From NCBI GenBank assembly GCA_947456245.1, contig CANGPS010000005.1, positions 1 to 64,000 on the forward strand: 64,000 nt of DNA, read 5' to 3'. The notes under the pieces were generated by a model, which was not told the DNA's origin, ran no database searches, and saw nothing but the letters and a program-made list of their open reading frames with translations. Positions 24,090 through 30,801 of this stretch are shown one piece after another. Within the stretch, counting starts at the first letter, position 1. Each line of letters opens with the position of its first letter. The translations under genes and the position numbers were made by a program. The DNA comes from Acidimicrobiaceae bacterium. GTDB lineage: Bacteria; Actinomycetota; Acidimicrobiia; Acidimicrobiales; RAAP-2.

Positions 24090-24892
24090 CGCAGTGCACC
24101 TCCTGCGTCGCCGCGCAGCTCGCGACGGCGCTCGATGACGGCACCGAAGCGCTCGGCGACCTCGATCTCCTCGACCTGGGTGTAGCCGTCCACGGTCACG
24201 GTGGCCACGATCGGGTAGATCCCTCTCACCACGTCTGGTCCGCCAGTCCCAGCATCCGCATCAGCCGCCTCGTAGAGGGCCAGGACGGCGAGCTCGATCG
24301 CCTCTGCGCGGGTGAGACCGTCGCGGTACCCCAGCTTGATGGTGGTCCGAGCATCAGGCCCACCAGATCCGTTCGTCTGGAAGTCGGACTCCTCGTAGTG
24401 ACCGCCGGTGGCGTCGTAGCCGAAGATGCGGCCGGTCTGACGTGCCAAATCGAAGCCGCAGAACAACGGGACGACGACGAACCCCTGCATGGCGAGCGGG
24501 AGGTGGGAGCGCACCATCTGGGCGAGCTGGTTGGCCTTGCCCTCGAGGCTCAACGTCACGCCCTCGACCTTCTCGTAGTGCTCGAGCTGCACCTGGAAAA
24601 GGCGAACCATCTCGACGGCCATGCCGGCCGAGCCGGCGATGGCGACCGCGGAGTAGCGATCCGCCGGGAAGACCTTCTCCATGGCACGGTGGGCGATCGC
24701 ATGACCGGCCGTCGCCCTCCGGTCGCCGGCCATCACCACGCCGTCGGCGTAGCGAAGGGCGACCACCGTGGTGGCGTGCGGGATGCTTCCGGGGAGGTCT
24801 CCCGGTGCGACGGCCTCGAAGCCCTCAGCCTGCAGGAGTGCGGTGAAGCTCGGACCGGGATCGTTCGTGGCGTCGAACATGGGGAGCGCCAT
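24086..24892 (-). CDS. prcB: 20S proteasome beta subunit PrcB
   Basis: A 268-residue precursor of the catalytic beta subunit. About 40 residues form the propeptide, removed by self-cleavage before the catalytic Thr in the sequence HATTVVALRYADG, where mycobacterial PrcB has HGTT. The active-site loop VVMAGDRRATAG supplies the Asp and basic residue, and MVRLFQVQLEHYEKVEG and YDATGGHYEE match the family. ATG 24892 overlaps the pup stop by one base (TGATG); an in-frame GTG three bases upstream is an alternative. Order pup-prcB-prcA matches Mycobacterium. Confidence 0.95.
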   Translation of the reverse strand: MALPMFDATNDPGPSFTALLQAEGFEAVAPGDLPGSIPHATTVVALRYADGVVMAGDRRATAGHAIAHRAMEKVFPADRYSAVAIAGSAGMAVEMVRLFQVQLEHYEKVEGVTLSLEGKANQLAQMVRSHLPLAMQGFVVVPLFCGFDLARQTGRIFGYDATGGHYEESDFQTNGSGGPDARTTIKLGYRDGLTRAEAIELAVLALYEAADADAGTGGPDVVRGIYPIVATVTVDGYTQVEEIEVAERFGAVIERRRELRGDAGGALR

Positions 24893-25086
24893 CACTCTCC
24901 CCCCTTCTGGACGTAGTTGCGGACGAACTCCTCGGCGTTCTCCTCGAGGACCTCGTCGATCTGGTCGAGGATGTCGTCGAGCTCTGCCTTGAGCTGCTCG
25001 GCGGACTCGGTCGGTGCCGCCCCCTCTGGCTGCTCGTCTCGGGTGCGTGCCGGCTCCGGCCGCTGCTTGTGTTCCTGCTCCGCCAT
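24892..25086 (-). CDS. pup: Prokaryotic ubiquitin-like protein Pup
   Basis: A 64-residue, mostly disordered modifier attached to proteins destined for the proteasome. Charged N-terminal half, a helix-prone middle ([28 protein letters not shown]) that binds Mpa, and the end QKGGE. Most mycobacterial Pup ends in Gln, which Dop must deamidate before ligation; here the encoded last residue is already Glu, so no deamidation is needed. The stop overlaps the prcB start by one base. The upstream neighbour is dop. Confidence 0.97.
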   Translation of the reverse strand: MAEQEHKQRPEPARTRDEQPEGAAPTESAEQLKAELDDILDQIDEVLEENAEEFVRNYVQKGGE

Positions 25087-25116
25087 GTGCGAAAGGCTCC
25101 TCGGTGTCTCGTGGGG

Positions 25117-26601
25117 CTATGACTCGATGCGTGCCAGAAGCTCCTGGGCTGAGCGCACAGACCCGAGGAGTTCCTCGGTGTGCGCAGCCGTCCCCCTCAG
25201 GGGGTCCATCATAGGGACCCGCTGCAGAGGATCGGTCCCCAGGTCGAAGACCAGAGAGTCCCAGTTGGCTGTGACGACCTCCCTCGGGAACCGCGACAGA
25301 CAGGTGCCCCGGAAGTACGCACGGGTGCCACGAGGCGGATCGGTGACCGCTCGCTCCACGTCCTGCGCGTCGACGAGCTGATCGAGGCCGACCCGGGCCG
25401 AGATGGATCGATCGGGCCGGAGATCGTGGTACTGCAGGTCCATGGCCCGCAGTCGGTGGTCTCCGTCCCGCAGGTCGTGGCGCTGCGCGAACGCCTCGAG
25501 GACCCGGCGCTTGGCCACCCAGTCGACGACCGAGGCCACGCTGGACGGGTCGGTGGCGAGACCGTCGAGGACCGCTGCCCAGCGACGCAGGATCTCTCGG
25601 ACCTGCGCCTCGTCGCCGATCGCCTCACCACCGCCACCCTCGACGTACCGCTGCGCTCGATCGAGCAGGTCGTGCTGGAGATCGAGTGCGGTGAGCCGGC
25701 GGCCGTCGACGAGCTCGACCGTCGCGCAGAGCGTCGGGTCGGCGCTGATCTGGCGGACCGCCCGGACGGGATCGGCGATCTCGAGGGCGACGCCGGGTCC
25801 CTGGTCCTCGAGCATGGCGAGCAGGAGCGCCGTGGAGCCGAGCTTGAGGAAGGTGGCGACCTCCGACATGTTGGCGTCACCGATGATCACGTGGAGCCGT
25901 CGGAATCGGGTGGCGTCGGCGTGGGGCTCATCGCGCGTGTTGATGATGGGCCGCTTGAGGGTGGTCTCGAGTCCGACGACTGCCTCGAAGAACTCGGCGC
26001 GCTGGCTAATCTGGAAGCGCGGTGGCCCGTCGAAGGCAGTGGTCTCGGCGGCCACCTTGCCGGCGCCGCAGAAGACCTGCCTGCTGATCAGGTGCGGGAC
26101 CATGGCGGTGATCACGTCGCCGAAGGGCACCTCGCGAGCGGTCAGGTAGTTCTCGTGGGTGCCGTAACTGTTGCCCTTGGCATCCGAGTTGTTCTTGTAG
26201 ACCACGATCGCTGGTGCATCGGGGTAGGTGATGGCGACGTCGGCCATCGCTCGTCTGAGCACCTCTTCGCCGGCGCGGTCGTAGAGCACCGCCTCGAGGG
26301 GGGTCCTCACCTCCGGTGACGAGTACTCCGGATGCGCGTGGTCGACGTAGAAGCGAGCGCCATTGGTCAGCACGGCGTTCGCAAGATTCGTCTCGATCAT
26401 CGGCGCAAGGGATCCCGGTTGGACCCGCCCACGAGCATCTGCACCTGGGCTCTCGGCCTCGAAGTCCCACCGGATGTGGTGGGCCAGCTTCGAGGCATAG
26501 GCGTTGACGAGCAGCGTCGAGGTCACGATCGGGTCATCCCCCGCCCGACCGGTGGAGATCCCGTACTCGGTCTCGATGCCGAGGACCTTGCTTATCGCCA
26601 T
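25117..26601 (-). CDS. dop: Depupylase/deamidase Dop
   Basis: A 494-residue member of the PafA/Dop family that removes Pup from substrates. The start MAISKVLGIETEYGISTGR holds the family ATP/metal motif, and KNNSDAKGNSYGTHENYLT and FQISQRAEFFEAVVG follow as in PafA. Dop-type features are the longer first third, with the loop residues after TEYGIS. Because Pup here ends in Glu, only the depupylase activity is required. ATG 26601 is chosen because family homology begins there; the open frame extends to 26679 inside mpa. It begins 19 bases after the mpa stop. Confidence 0.9.
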   Translation of the reverse strand: MAISKVLGIETEYGISTGRAGDDPIVTSTLLVNAYASKLAHHIRWDFEAESPGADARGRVQPGSLAPMIETNLANAVLTNGARFYVDHAHPEYSSPEVRTPLEAVLYDRAGEEVLRRAMADVAITYPDAPAIVVYKNNSDAKGNSYGTHENYLTAREVPFGDVITAMVPHLISRQVFCGAGKVAAETTAFDGPPRFQISQRAEFFEAVVGLETTLKRPIINTRDEPHADATRFRRLHVIIGDANMSEVATFLKLGSTALLLAMLEDQGPGVALEIADPVRAVRQISADPTLCATVELVDGRRLTALDLQHDLLDRAQRYVEGGGGEAIGDEAQVREILRRWAAVLDGLATDPSSVASVVDWVAKRRVLEAFAQRHDLRDGDHRLRAMDLQYHDLRPDRSISARVGLDQLVDAQDVERAVTDPPRGTRAYFRGTCLSRFPREVVTANWDSLVFDLGTDPLQRVPMMDPLRGTAAHTEELLGSVRSAQELLARIES

Positions 26602-26620
26602 CGTGCGTCCGACGTCGAGA

Positions 26621-28357
26621 TCACAGGTACTGGCCGGTGCCGACGTGCTCGAGCGAGCGTCCGCCGGTGGCCTCGTCATCGTCGTGGCTCACCAGGGTGC
26701 GCACGTAGACGATCCGCTCGCCCTTCTTGCCCGAGATCCTCGCCCAGTCATCAGGGTTCGTCGTGTTCGGGAGATCCTCGTTCTCCTTGTACTCCTGACG
26801 CGTCGAGTCGAGGAGGTCCTGGACGCGTATGCCAGATCCCGTGCCGGCGATCTCGCGCTTGATGGCCAGCTTCTTGGCCCGTCGCACGATGTTCTCGATC
26901 ATGGCCCCAGAGGCGAAATCCCGGTAGTAGAGGACCTCTTTGTCACCGTTCTGATAGGTGACCTCGAGGAACTCGTTCTCGTCATCAGCCCGATACATCT
27001 CGGCCACGGCGGTCTCGATCATGGCCTGGACGGCCTTGTCCGGATCCCCTCCGCCGGACTCGGCGACCTCGGTGGCGTCGATCGGCAGGTCCGAGGTCAG
27101 GTAGCGCCCAAAGATCTGCGCCGCAGCCTCCTCGTTCGGACGGTCGATCTTGATCTTGACGTCGAGGCGCCCCGGGCGGAGGATCGCAGGGTCGATGAGG
27201 TCCTCGCGGTTCGACGCGCCGATCACGATCACGTCCCGAAGCGCTTCGACGCCGTCGATCTCCGCAAGCAGCTGTGGAACGATCGTCGACTCCATGTCCG
27301 AGCTGATGCCGGTGCCGCGCGTCCTGAAGAGCGAGTCCATCTCGTCGAAGAACACGATGACCGGGACGCCCTCCTCGGCCTTCTCTCGGGCACGCTGGAA
27401 CACCAGCCGGATCTGCCGCTCGGTCTCCCCGACGTACTTGTTCAGCAGCTCAGGACCCTTGATGTTGAGGAAGTAGCTCCGCACCTCGGTGTTCCCCGTG
27501 ACCTCGGCGACCTTCTTGGCCAGCGAGTTCGCCACCGCCTTCGCGATCAACGTCTTGCCGCATCCGGGCGGACCGTAGAGCAGGATGCCCTTCGGTGCCG
27601 GCAGCCGGTAGGTCCCGAACAGGTCCCGGTGGAGATAGGGAAGCTCGACGGCGTCGGTGATCGCCTCGATCTGACCGTCGAGGCCGCCGACGTCGGCATA
27701 GGTGACGTTGGGTACCTCCTCGAGCACGAGCTCCTCGACCTCCTGGCGGTCGAGCCGCTCGACGAGCAGCCCCGAACGGGTGTCGAGCAGGATGGCGTCC
27801 CCCGCACGCAGGGCCGTCCCCTGGAGGTGCTCGGCGAGATCGCAGACCCGCTCCTCGTCCGACCGCCCGTAGATGATCGCCCGCGCCCCACCAGCGAGGA
27901 CCTCCTTGAGCGTGACGACGTCTCCAGAGCGCTCGCCCTCGCGAACCATCACCACGTTGAGCGACTCGTTCAAGACCACCTCGTCACCTCGGTGCACCTG
28001 ACCCGGGTCGAGGTCAGGGTGCAGCGAGACCCGGAGCTTGCGTCCTGCGGCGTAGACGTCGGCCGTCCCATCGGCATTGATGCCGAGCATCGTCCCGTAG
28101 CTACTCGGGGGCTCAGAGAGCTTGGCCACCTCGGCCCGAAGGGTGGCGAGCTGGTCCTTGGCCATCGTGAGGGTCTCCGCCAGCCTGCTGTTCTGCGCGA
28201 GAGCCTGGGTGAGCTTCCCCTTGGTCTCGAGCAAACGCTCCTCGAGCGCCTCGACGCGACCGGGCTGTGCCTCGAGCTGTCGCTCCAGGGACGCGATCTG
28301 TCGGAGCGCCTCCTCTAGGTCGTGCGGTGTGGTCGTCCTCGGCGTCGTGTCGTCCAT
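26621..28357 (-). CDS. mpa: Proteasome-associated AAA ATPase Mpa/ARC
   Basis: A 578-residue hexameric ATPase that recognises Pup and threads pupylated proteins into the proteasome. N-terminal coiled coil (about residues 12-80) for Pup binding, OB domains ([17 protein letters not shown] and the following stretch), AAA domain with Walker A GPPGCGKT, Walker [11 protein letters not shown] and the Arg-finger region RPGRLDVK, and the C-terminal GQYL end that docks on the PrcA ring. ATG 28357 is preceded by AGGGAG. The minus-strand TAGGGT at 28378-28383 may be the promoter of the whole mpa-dop-pup-prcBA operon. Confidence 0.95.
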   Translation of the reverse strand: MDDTTPRTTTPHDLEEALRQIASLERQLEAQPGRVEALEERLLETKGKLTQALAQNSRLAETLTMAKDQLATLRAEVAKLSEPPSSYGTMLGINADGTADVYAAGRKLRVSLHPDLDPGQVHRGDEVVLNESLNVVMVREGERSGDVVTLKEVLAGGARAIIYGRSDEERVCDLAEHLQGTALRAGDAILLDTRSGLLVERLDRQEVEELVLEEVPNVTYADVGGLDGQIEAITDAVELPYLHRDLFGTYRLPAPKGILLYGPPGCGKTLIAKAVANSLAKKVAEVTGNTEVRSYFLNIKGPELLNKYVGETERQIRLVFQRAREKAEEGVPVIVFFDEMDSLFRTRGTGISSDMESTIVPQLLAEIDGVEALRDVIVIGASNREDLIDPAILRPGRLDVKIKIDRPNEEAAAQIFGRYLTSDLPIDATEVAESGGGDPDKAVQAMIETAVAEMYRADDENEFLEVTYQNGDKEVLYYRDFASGAMIENIVRRAKKLAIKREIAGTGSGIRVQDLLDSTRQEYKENEDLPNTTNPDDWARISGKKGERIVYVRTLVSHDDDEATGGRSLEHVGTGQYL

Positions 28358-28377
28358 GCAAAGCTCCCTGAAACGTC

Positions 28378-28383
28378 ACCCTA
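28378..28383 (-). promoter_or_regulatory. Possible -10 element of the proteasome operon
   Basis: Minus strand TAGGGT, 20 bases before the mpa ATG, with AGGGAG as ribosome site in the leader. CACGC/GCGTG inverted repeat at 28411-28427 lies between it and the divergent ferredoxin gene and could be an operator. Confidence 0.4.
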
Positions 28384-28528
28384 GACGGACGATCTCTGGC
28401 GCTGTCAGAGCACGCACGGTCCGCGTGTGGCGTGAGTCAATCCGACTACAGTTGTCTCAGCGCACACGAGGCAGACGGCACTGATGCGGACGCATCGGGG
28501 CCCGCCTCTCGTCAGGAGGACAGCACAG

Positions 28529-28765
28529 ATGAAGGTTTGGATCGATCAGGATCTCTGCACGGGTGATGGCCTCTGCGAGGAGATCGCTCCTGCCGTCTTC
28601 ACGCTGCTCGATGATGGCCTCGCCTATGTCAAGGAAGACGGGAACGTCAAGAACGACCCGGGTGGCTCCGCCGGCATGGCTGGTGTCCCCGATGACCTCA
28701 AGGACGCCGTCGTCGAGGCCTCGGAAGAGTGCCCCGGGGAGTGCATCTTCATCGAGGAGGCCTAG
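28529..28765 (+). CDS. Small [3Fe-4S]/[4Fe-4S]-type ferredoxin
   Basis: A 78-residue ferredoxin, an electron carrier. Cysteines are Cys10 and Cys16 (DLCTGDGLCEE), then Cys68 and Cys72 (EECPGECIF). Actinobacterial 3Fe-4S ferredoxins usually show C-x5-C plus one CP cysteine; here there is a fourth, Cys72, so a [4Fe-4S] cluster is possible. The middle has an acidic/Gly insert (KEDGNVKNDPGG) longer than usual. Ribosome site AGGAGG at 28515-28520; ATG 28529 (an upstream in-frame ATG at 28484 lacks support). It sits between divergent mpa and convergent trmI. Confidence 0.85.
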   Translation: MKVWIDQDLCTGDGLCEEIAPAVFTLLDDGLAYVKEDGNVKNDPGGSAGMAGVPDDLKDAVVEASEECPGECIFIEEA

Positions 28766-28775
28766 GCCCCTCGCC

Positions 28776-29558
28776 TCACTCCGGCGTGGCGAGCAGTCGG
28801 CGCGCCGTGGTGAGGAACCCTGTGTGCGCGACCATCCGGTGGTCTGGACGCACGCTCCGCTTCTCGATGTGCCAGGTGCGCCGGAGGATCTCTGTCGTCT
28901 CCGCCATGCCGAAGGACCCCTCGTCGAGCGCCTGGCGAAGTTGCGCCGTCTGGTTGATCGTGGGCAGGTAGGCCAGCAGGATCCCTCCTGGTCGCAGAGC
29001 GACGGCCGCGTGCTCGACGACCTTCCACGGCTCAGGCATGTCGAGCACGATCCGATCGAGGCCGTGCTCGTCGATCCCCTCGGTGACGTCACGGATCTCG
29101 ATGGTGTAGTCGATGTCCTCGCCGAGCATGGCGACGACGTTCTTGCGGGCATGGATGGCGAAGTCCTCACGGATCTCGTAGCCGAGCAGGGACACCCCCG
29201 CTCGCAGCAACGTCATCGAGAGAGCCCCTGATCCGACGCCGGCCTCGAGGACCCGCATGCCGGGACCGATGTCGGCAGCGAGGAGGATCGCCCCGAGGTC
29301 CTTCGGATAGATGACCTGGGCTCCCCGCGGCATTTTGACGACCACGTCGGCGAGCGTTGGGCGCAGCACGAGGAAGTTCCGTCCGGTGGAGCCGACCACC
29401 ACGTTGCCCTCGTCGGCGCCGATGATGTCGTCGTGCGACACGATGCCGGCATGGGTGTGGAACGCCGCACCCTCCACCATGGTCACGAGGTAGCGACGCT
29501 CCTTGGCGTCGACGAGCATGATGCGTTCGCCCGGCAGGACCGGTCTGACGGGCTCCAC
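28776..29558 (-). CDS. trmI: tRNA (adenine-N1)-methyltransferase TrmI (m1A58)
   Basis: A 260-residue SAM-dependent methyltransferase that makes 1-methyladenosine at tRNA position 58. N-terminal beta domain (PGERIMLVDAKERRYLVTM, then GAAFHTHAGIVSHDDIIG) as in mycobacterial Rv2118c, the SAM motif VLEAGVGSGALS, and the catalytic/acidic motif LDMPEPWK. Start GTG 29558, six bases after the preceding gene's stop. The position next to mpa repeats the Mycobacterium order (Rv2115c to Rv2118c), here with a ferredoxin inserted. Confidence 0.9.
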   Translation of the reverse strand: MEPVRPVLPGERIMLVDAKERRYLVTMVEGAAFHTHAGIVSHDDIIGADEGNVVVGSTGRNFLVLRPTLADVVVKMPRGAQVIYPKDLGAILLAADIGPGMRVLEAGVGSGALSMTLLRAGVSLLGYEIREDFAIHARKNVVAMLGEDIDYTIEIRDVTEGIDEHGLDRIVLDMPEPWKVVEHAAVALRPGGILLAYLPTINQTAQLRQALDEGSFGMAETTEILRRTWHIEKRSVRPDHRMVAHTGFLTTARRLLATPE

Positions 29559-29563
29559 CCGGG

Positions 29564-29770
29564 TCAGCCCTTTGGCTCAGGTTTGCGCGCCGAGACCGAG
29601 AGCCGGTCTCCGGCCTTGAGGTCCATCGAGATGACCGCTCGCTCCTCGCGCTGGAGCTCGCCTCGCAGGATCCTGGCGGCGAGCGCGACCACGAACCACG
29701 GCCAGCTGCGACGCAGCATCCCCCTGCGTAGTCCCGTGAGGTAGACCCACCCTGCGATGTCGCCGGCCAC
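29564..29770 (-). CDS. Small membrane-associated protein, 68 aa
   Basis: Unknown. The start is GTG 29770, directly abutting the stop of the gene upstream. Residues 21-37 (SWPWFVVALAARILRG) are a short hydrophobic helix and the remainder is basic/acidic (LQREERAVISMDLKAGDRLS). Its close packing with 29771-29983 and 29980-30321 suggests a three-gene unit that ends just before trmI. Confidence 0.55.
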   Translation of the reverse strand: MAGDIAGWVYLTGLRRGMLRRSWPWFVVALAARILRGELQREERAVISMDLKAGDRLSVSARKPEPKG

Positions 29771-29983
29771 TCAGACCCTCCGGACCTCGACGACGGTGCG
29801 TGACCGCCGTCCCCGACGTCGGCCGACGACATAGGTCACGGCCAGGGCCAGGAACGCGAACGCCCCTGCGGCCCCGGCTGCCCTGATCCCAGCCTCGGCC
29901 ACCGTCTCCTGCCCTTCGGACACGAGCCCGTTCAGTGCGGCCTCGAGGTCCGATCGGGTGATGGGTCCATAGGTCTGGCTCAT
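29771..29983 (-). CDS. Small membrane protein, 70 aa
   Basis: Unknown 70-residue protein. A polar N-terminus (YGPITRSDLEAALNGLVSEG) is followed by one TM segment rich in Ala (AAGAAGAFAFLALAVTYVV, residues 35-53) and a very basic tail (GRRRGRRSR). It overlaps the holin-like gene by four bases (ATGA), so the two are translationally coupled. No family recognised. Confidence 0.6.
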   Translation of the reverse strand: MSQTYGPITRSDLEAALNGLVSEGQETVAEAGIRAAGAAGAFAFLALAVTYVVGRRRGRRSRTVVEVRRV

Positions 29984-30321
29984 CGGGGGGCCTCCGGCTT
30001 GGGCAGTCGTCGTCGTGCGGGTCCGCTGCTGATCCTCCAGGCGGCCAACGCTCCGACCCCCACGGCCACGAGCGCCACGATCAGGTACGGGATCCAGTCG
30101 AGGTTCCCCTGGAAGAACGAGAACTTCTGGAGCCCGCGCAGCAGTCCGACGAGGAGCAGGACCAGCCCTCCGCCGATGAAGACCGACCCGAGGGTCCCGA
30201 AGGCGGTGAACCGGCCGAGGTCCTTGAGCGGGCCGACCGTCTCCTGCTTGAGGTAGGCGACGATGAGGTTGATGACCTCGGTCCCCTCAGACTTCAGTCC
30301 GCTCCACTTGCGCTTGGCCAT
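29980..30321 (-). CDS. Phage-holin-3_6-like/DUF1469-like two-helix membrane protein
   Basis: A 113-residue protein with a charged N-terminus (KSEGTEVINLIVAYLKQETVGPLKDLGRF) and two TM segments (about residues 43-62 and 77-95), ending in a basic tail. This helix plus two-TM arrangement is that of actinobacterial 'putative superfamily III holin' proteins, which are ordinary chromosomal proteins of unknown role, not phage lysis genes. ATG 30321 follows TAGGAT by six bases. The two small genes downstream overlap or abut it. Confidence 0.65.
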   Translation of the reverse strand: MAKRKWSGLKSEGTEVINLIVAYLKQETVGPLKDLGRFTAFGTLGSVFIGGGLVLLLVGLLRGLQKFSFFQGNLDWIPYLIVALVAVGVGALAAWRISSGPARRRLPKPEAPR

Positions 30322-30327
30322 GAGGTG

Positions 30328-30333
30328 ATCCTA
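30328..30333 (-). promoter_or_regulatory. -10 element for holin-like gene
   Basis: Minus strand TAGGAT, six bases (CACCTC), then ATG 30321. It overlaps the stop of the thioesterase gene. Confidence 0.45.
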
Positions 30334-30735
30334 CTTGCGCTCTCGGTAGATGTAGGTGGAGCTGGCTCGAGCGAGGAGTCGACCCTCAGCGTCGGTCACG
30401 CTGGCCTCGACGAACGCCACCCGCTTGCCTCCGGAGACCACCGCGGCCGTGCAGGTCATCTCCGTGCCGGTCTCGATCGGCGCCATGAAGCTGATCTTGA
30501 GCTCGGCATTGGCGACGAAGACCCTCCGCCCAGCTGCGAAGGTGACGGCGGCCGCGCCCATCGAGGAGTCCACGAAGGCGGTCAGGAAGCCGCCCTGCAT
30601 GATGCCGGCTGGGTTCTCGAAGCGCTCGTCGGCGGTCATGGCCCACACGCTCCTTCCCGCCTGCGTCTTGTCGACGCACACCATGCCAAGCGTGAGGTCG
30701 CAGTTGGGGGGGACCTGGAGGGCGTGTCGGGCCAT
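30331..30735 (-). CDS. PaaI-type hotdog-fold thioesterase
   Basis: A 134-residue hotdog thioesterase, likely hydrolysing an acyl- or aryl-CoA. The family motif NPAGIMQGGFLTAFVDSSMG (about residues 42-61) includes the HGG-like catalytic turn; here the His is replaced by Gln (MQGG), as in many PaaI proteins. The second half forms the strands ADAELKISFMAPIETGTEM and KRVAFVEASVTD. ATG 30735 is preceded by TAGCGT with six bases between. Substrate unknown. Confidence 0.8.
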   Translation of the reverse strand: MARHALQVPPNCDLTLGMVCVDKTQAGRSVWAMTADERFENPAGIMQGGFLTAFVDSSMGAAAVTFAAGRRVFVANAELKISFMAPIETGTEMTCTAAVVSGGKRVAFVEASVTDAEGRLLARASSTYIYRERK

Positions 30736-30741
30736 GTCGGC

Positions 30742-30747
30742 ACGCTA
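30742..30747 (-). promoter_or_regulatory. -10 element for thioesterase gene
   Basis: Minus strand TAGCGT, six bases (GCCGAC), then ATG 30735. Confidence 0.45.
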
Positions 30748-30789
30748 TCGGACGAGGATCTGTCCGACGGCGACGGCCCGTGCGTTCTG

Positions 30790-30795
30790 TAGCAT
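30790..30795 (+). promoter_or_regulatory. -10 element for tkt
   Basis: TAGCAT, six bases (CACGCC), then ATG 30802. Leaderless start. Confidence 0.5.
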
Positions 30796-30801
30796 CACGC
30801 C

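Noticed and set aside
26504-28318. 604-residue open frame on the plus strand
   Set aside because: Antisense to mpa with its Walker motifs; no start signal, biased composition.
29980-30321. Holin and hence prophage remnant
   Set aside because: The two-TM protein belongs to a chromosomal group misnamed holin; no phage integrase, endolysin or structural gene is nearby.
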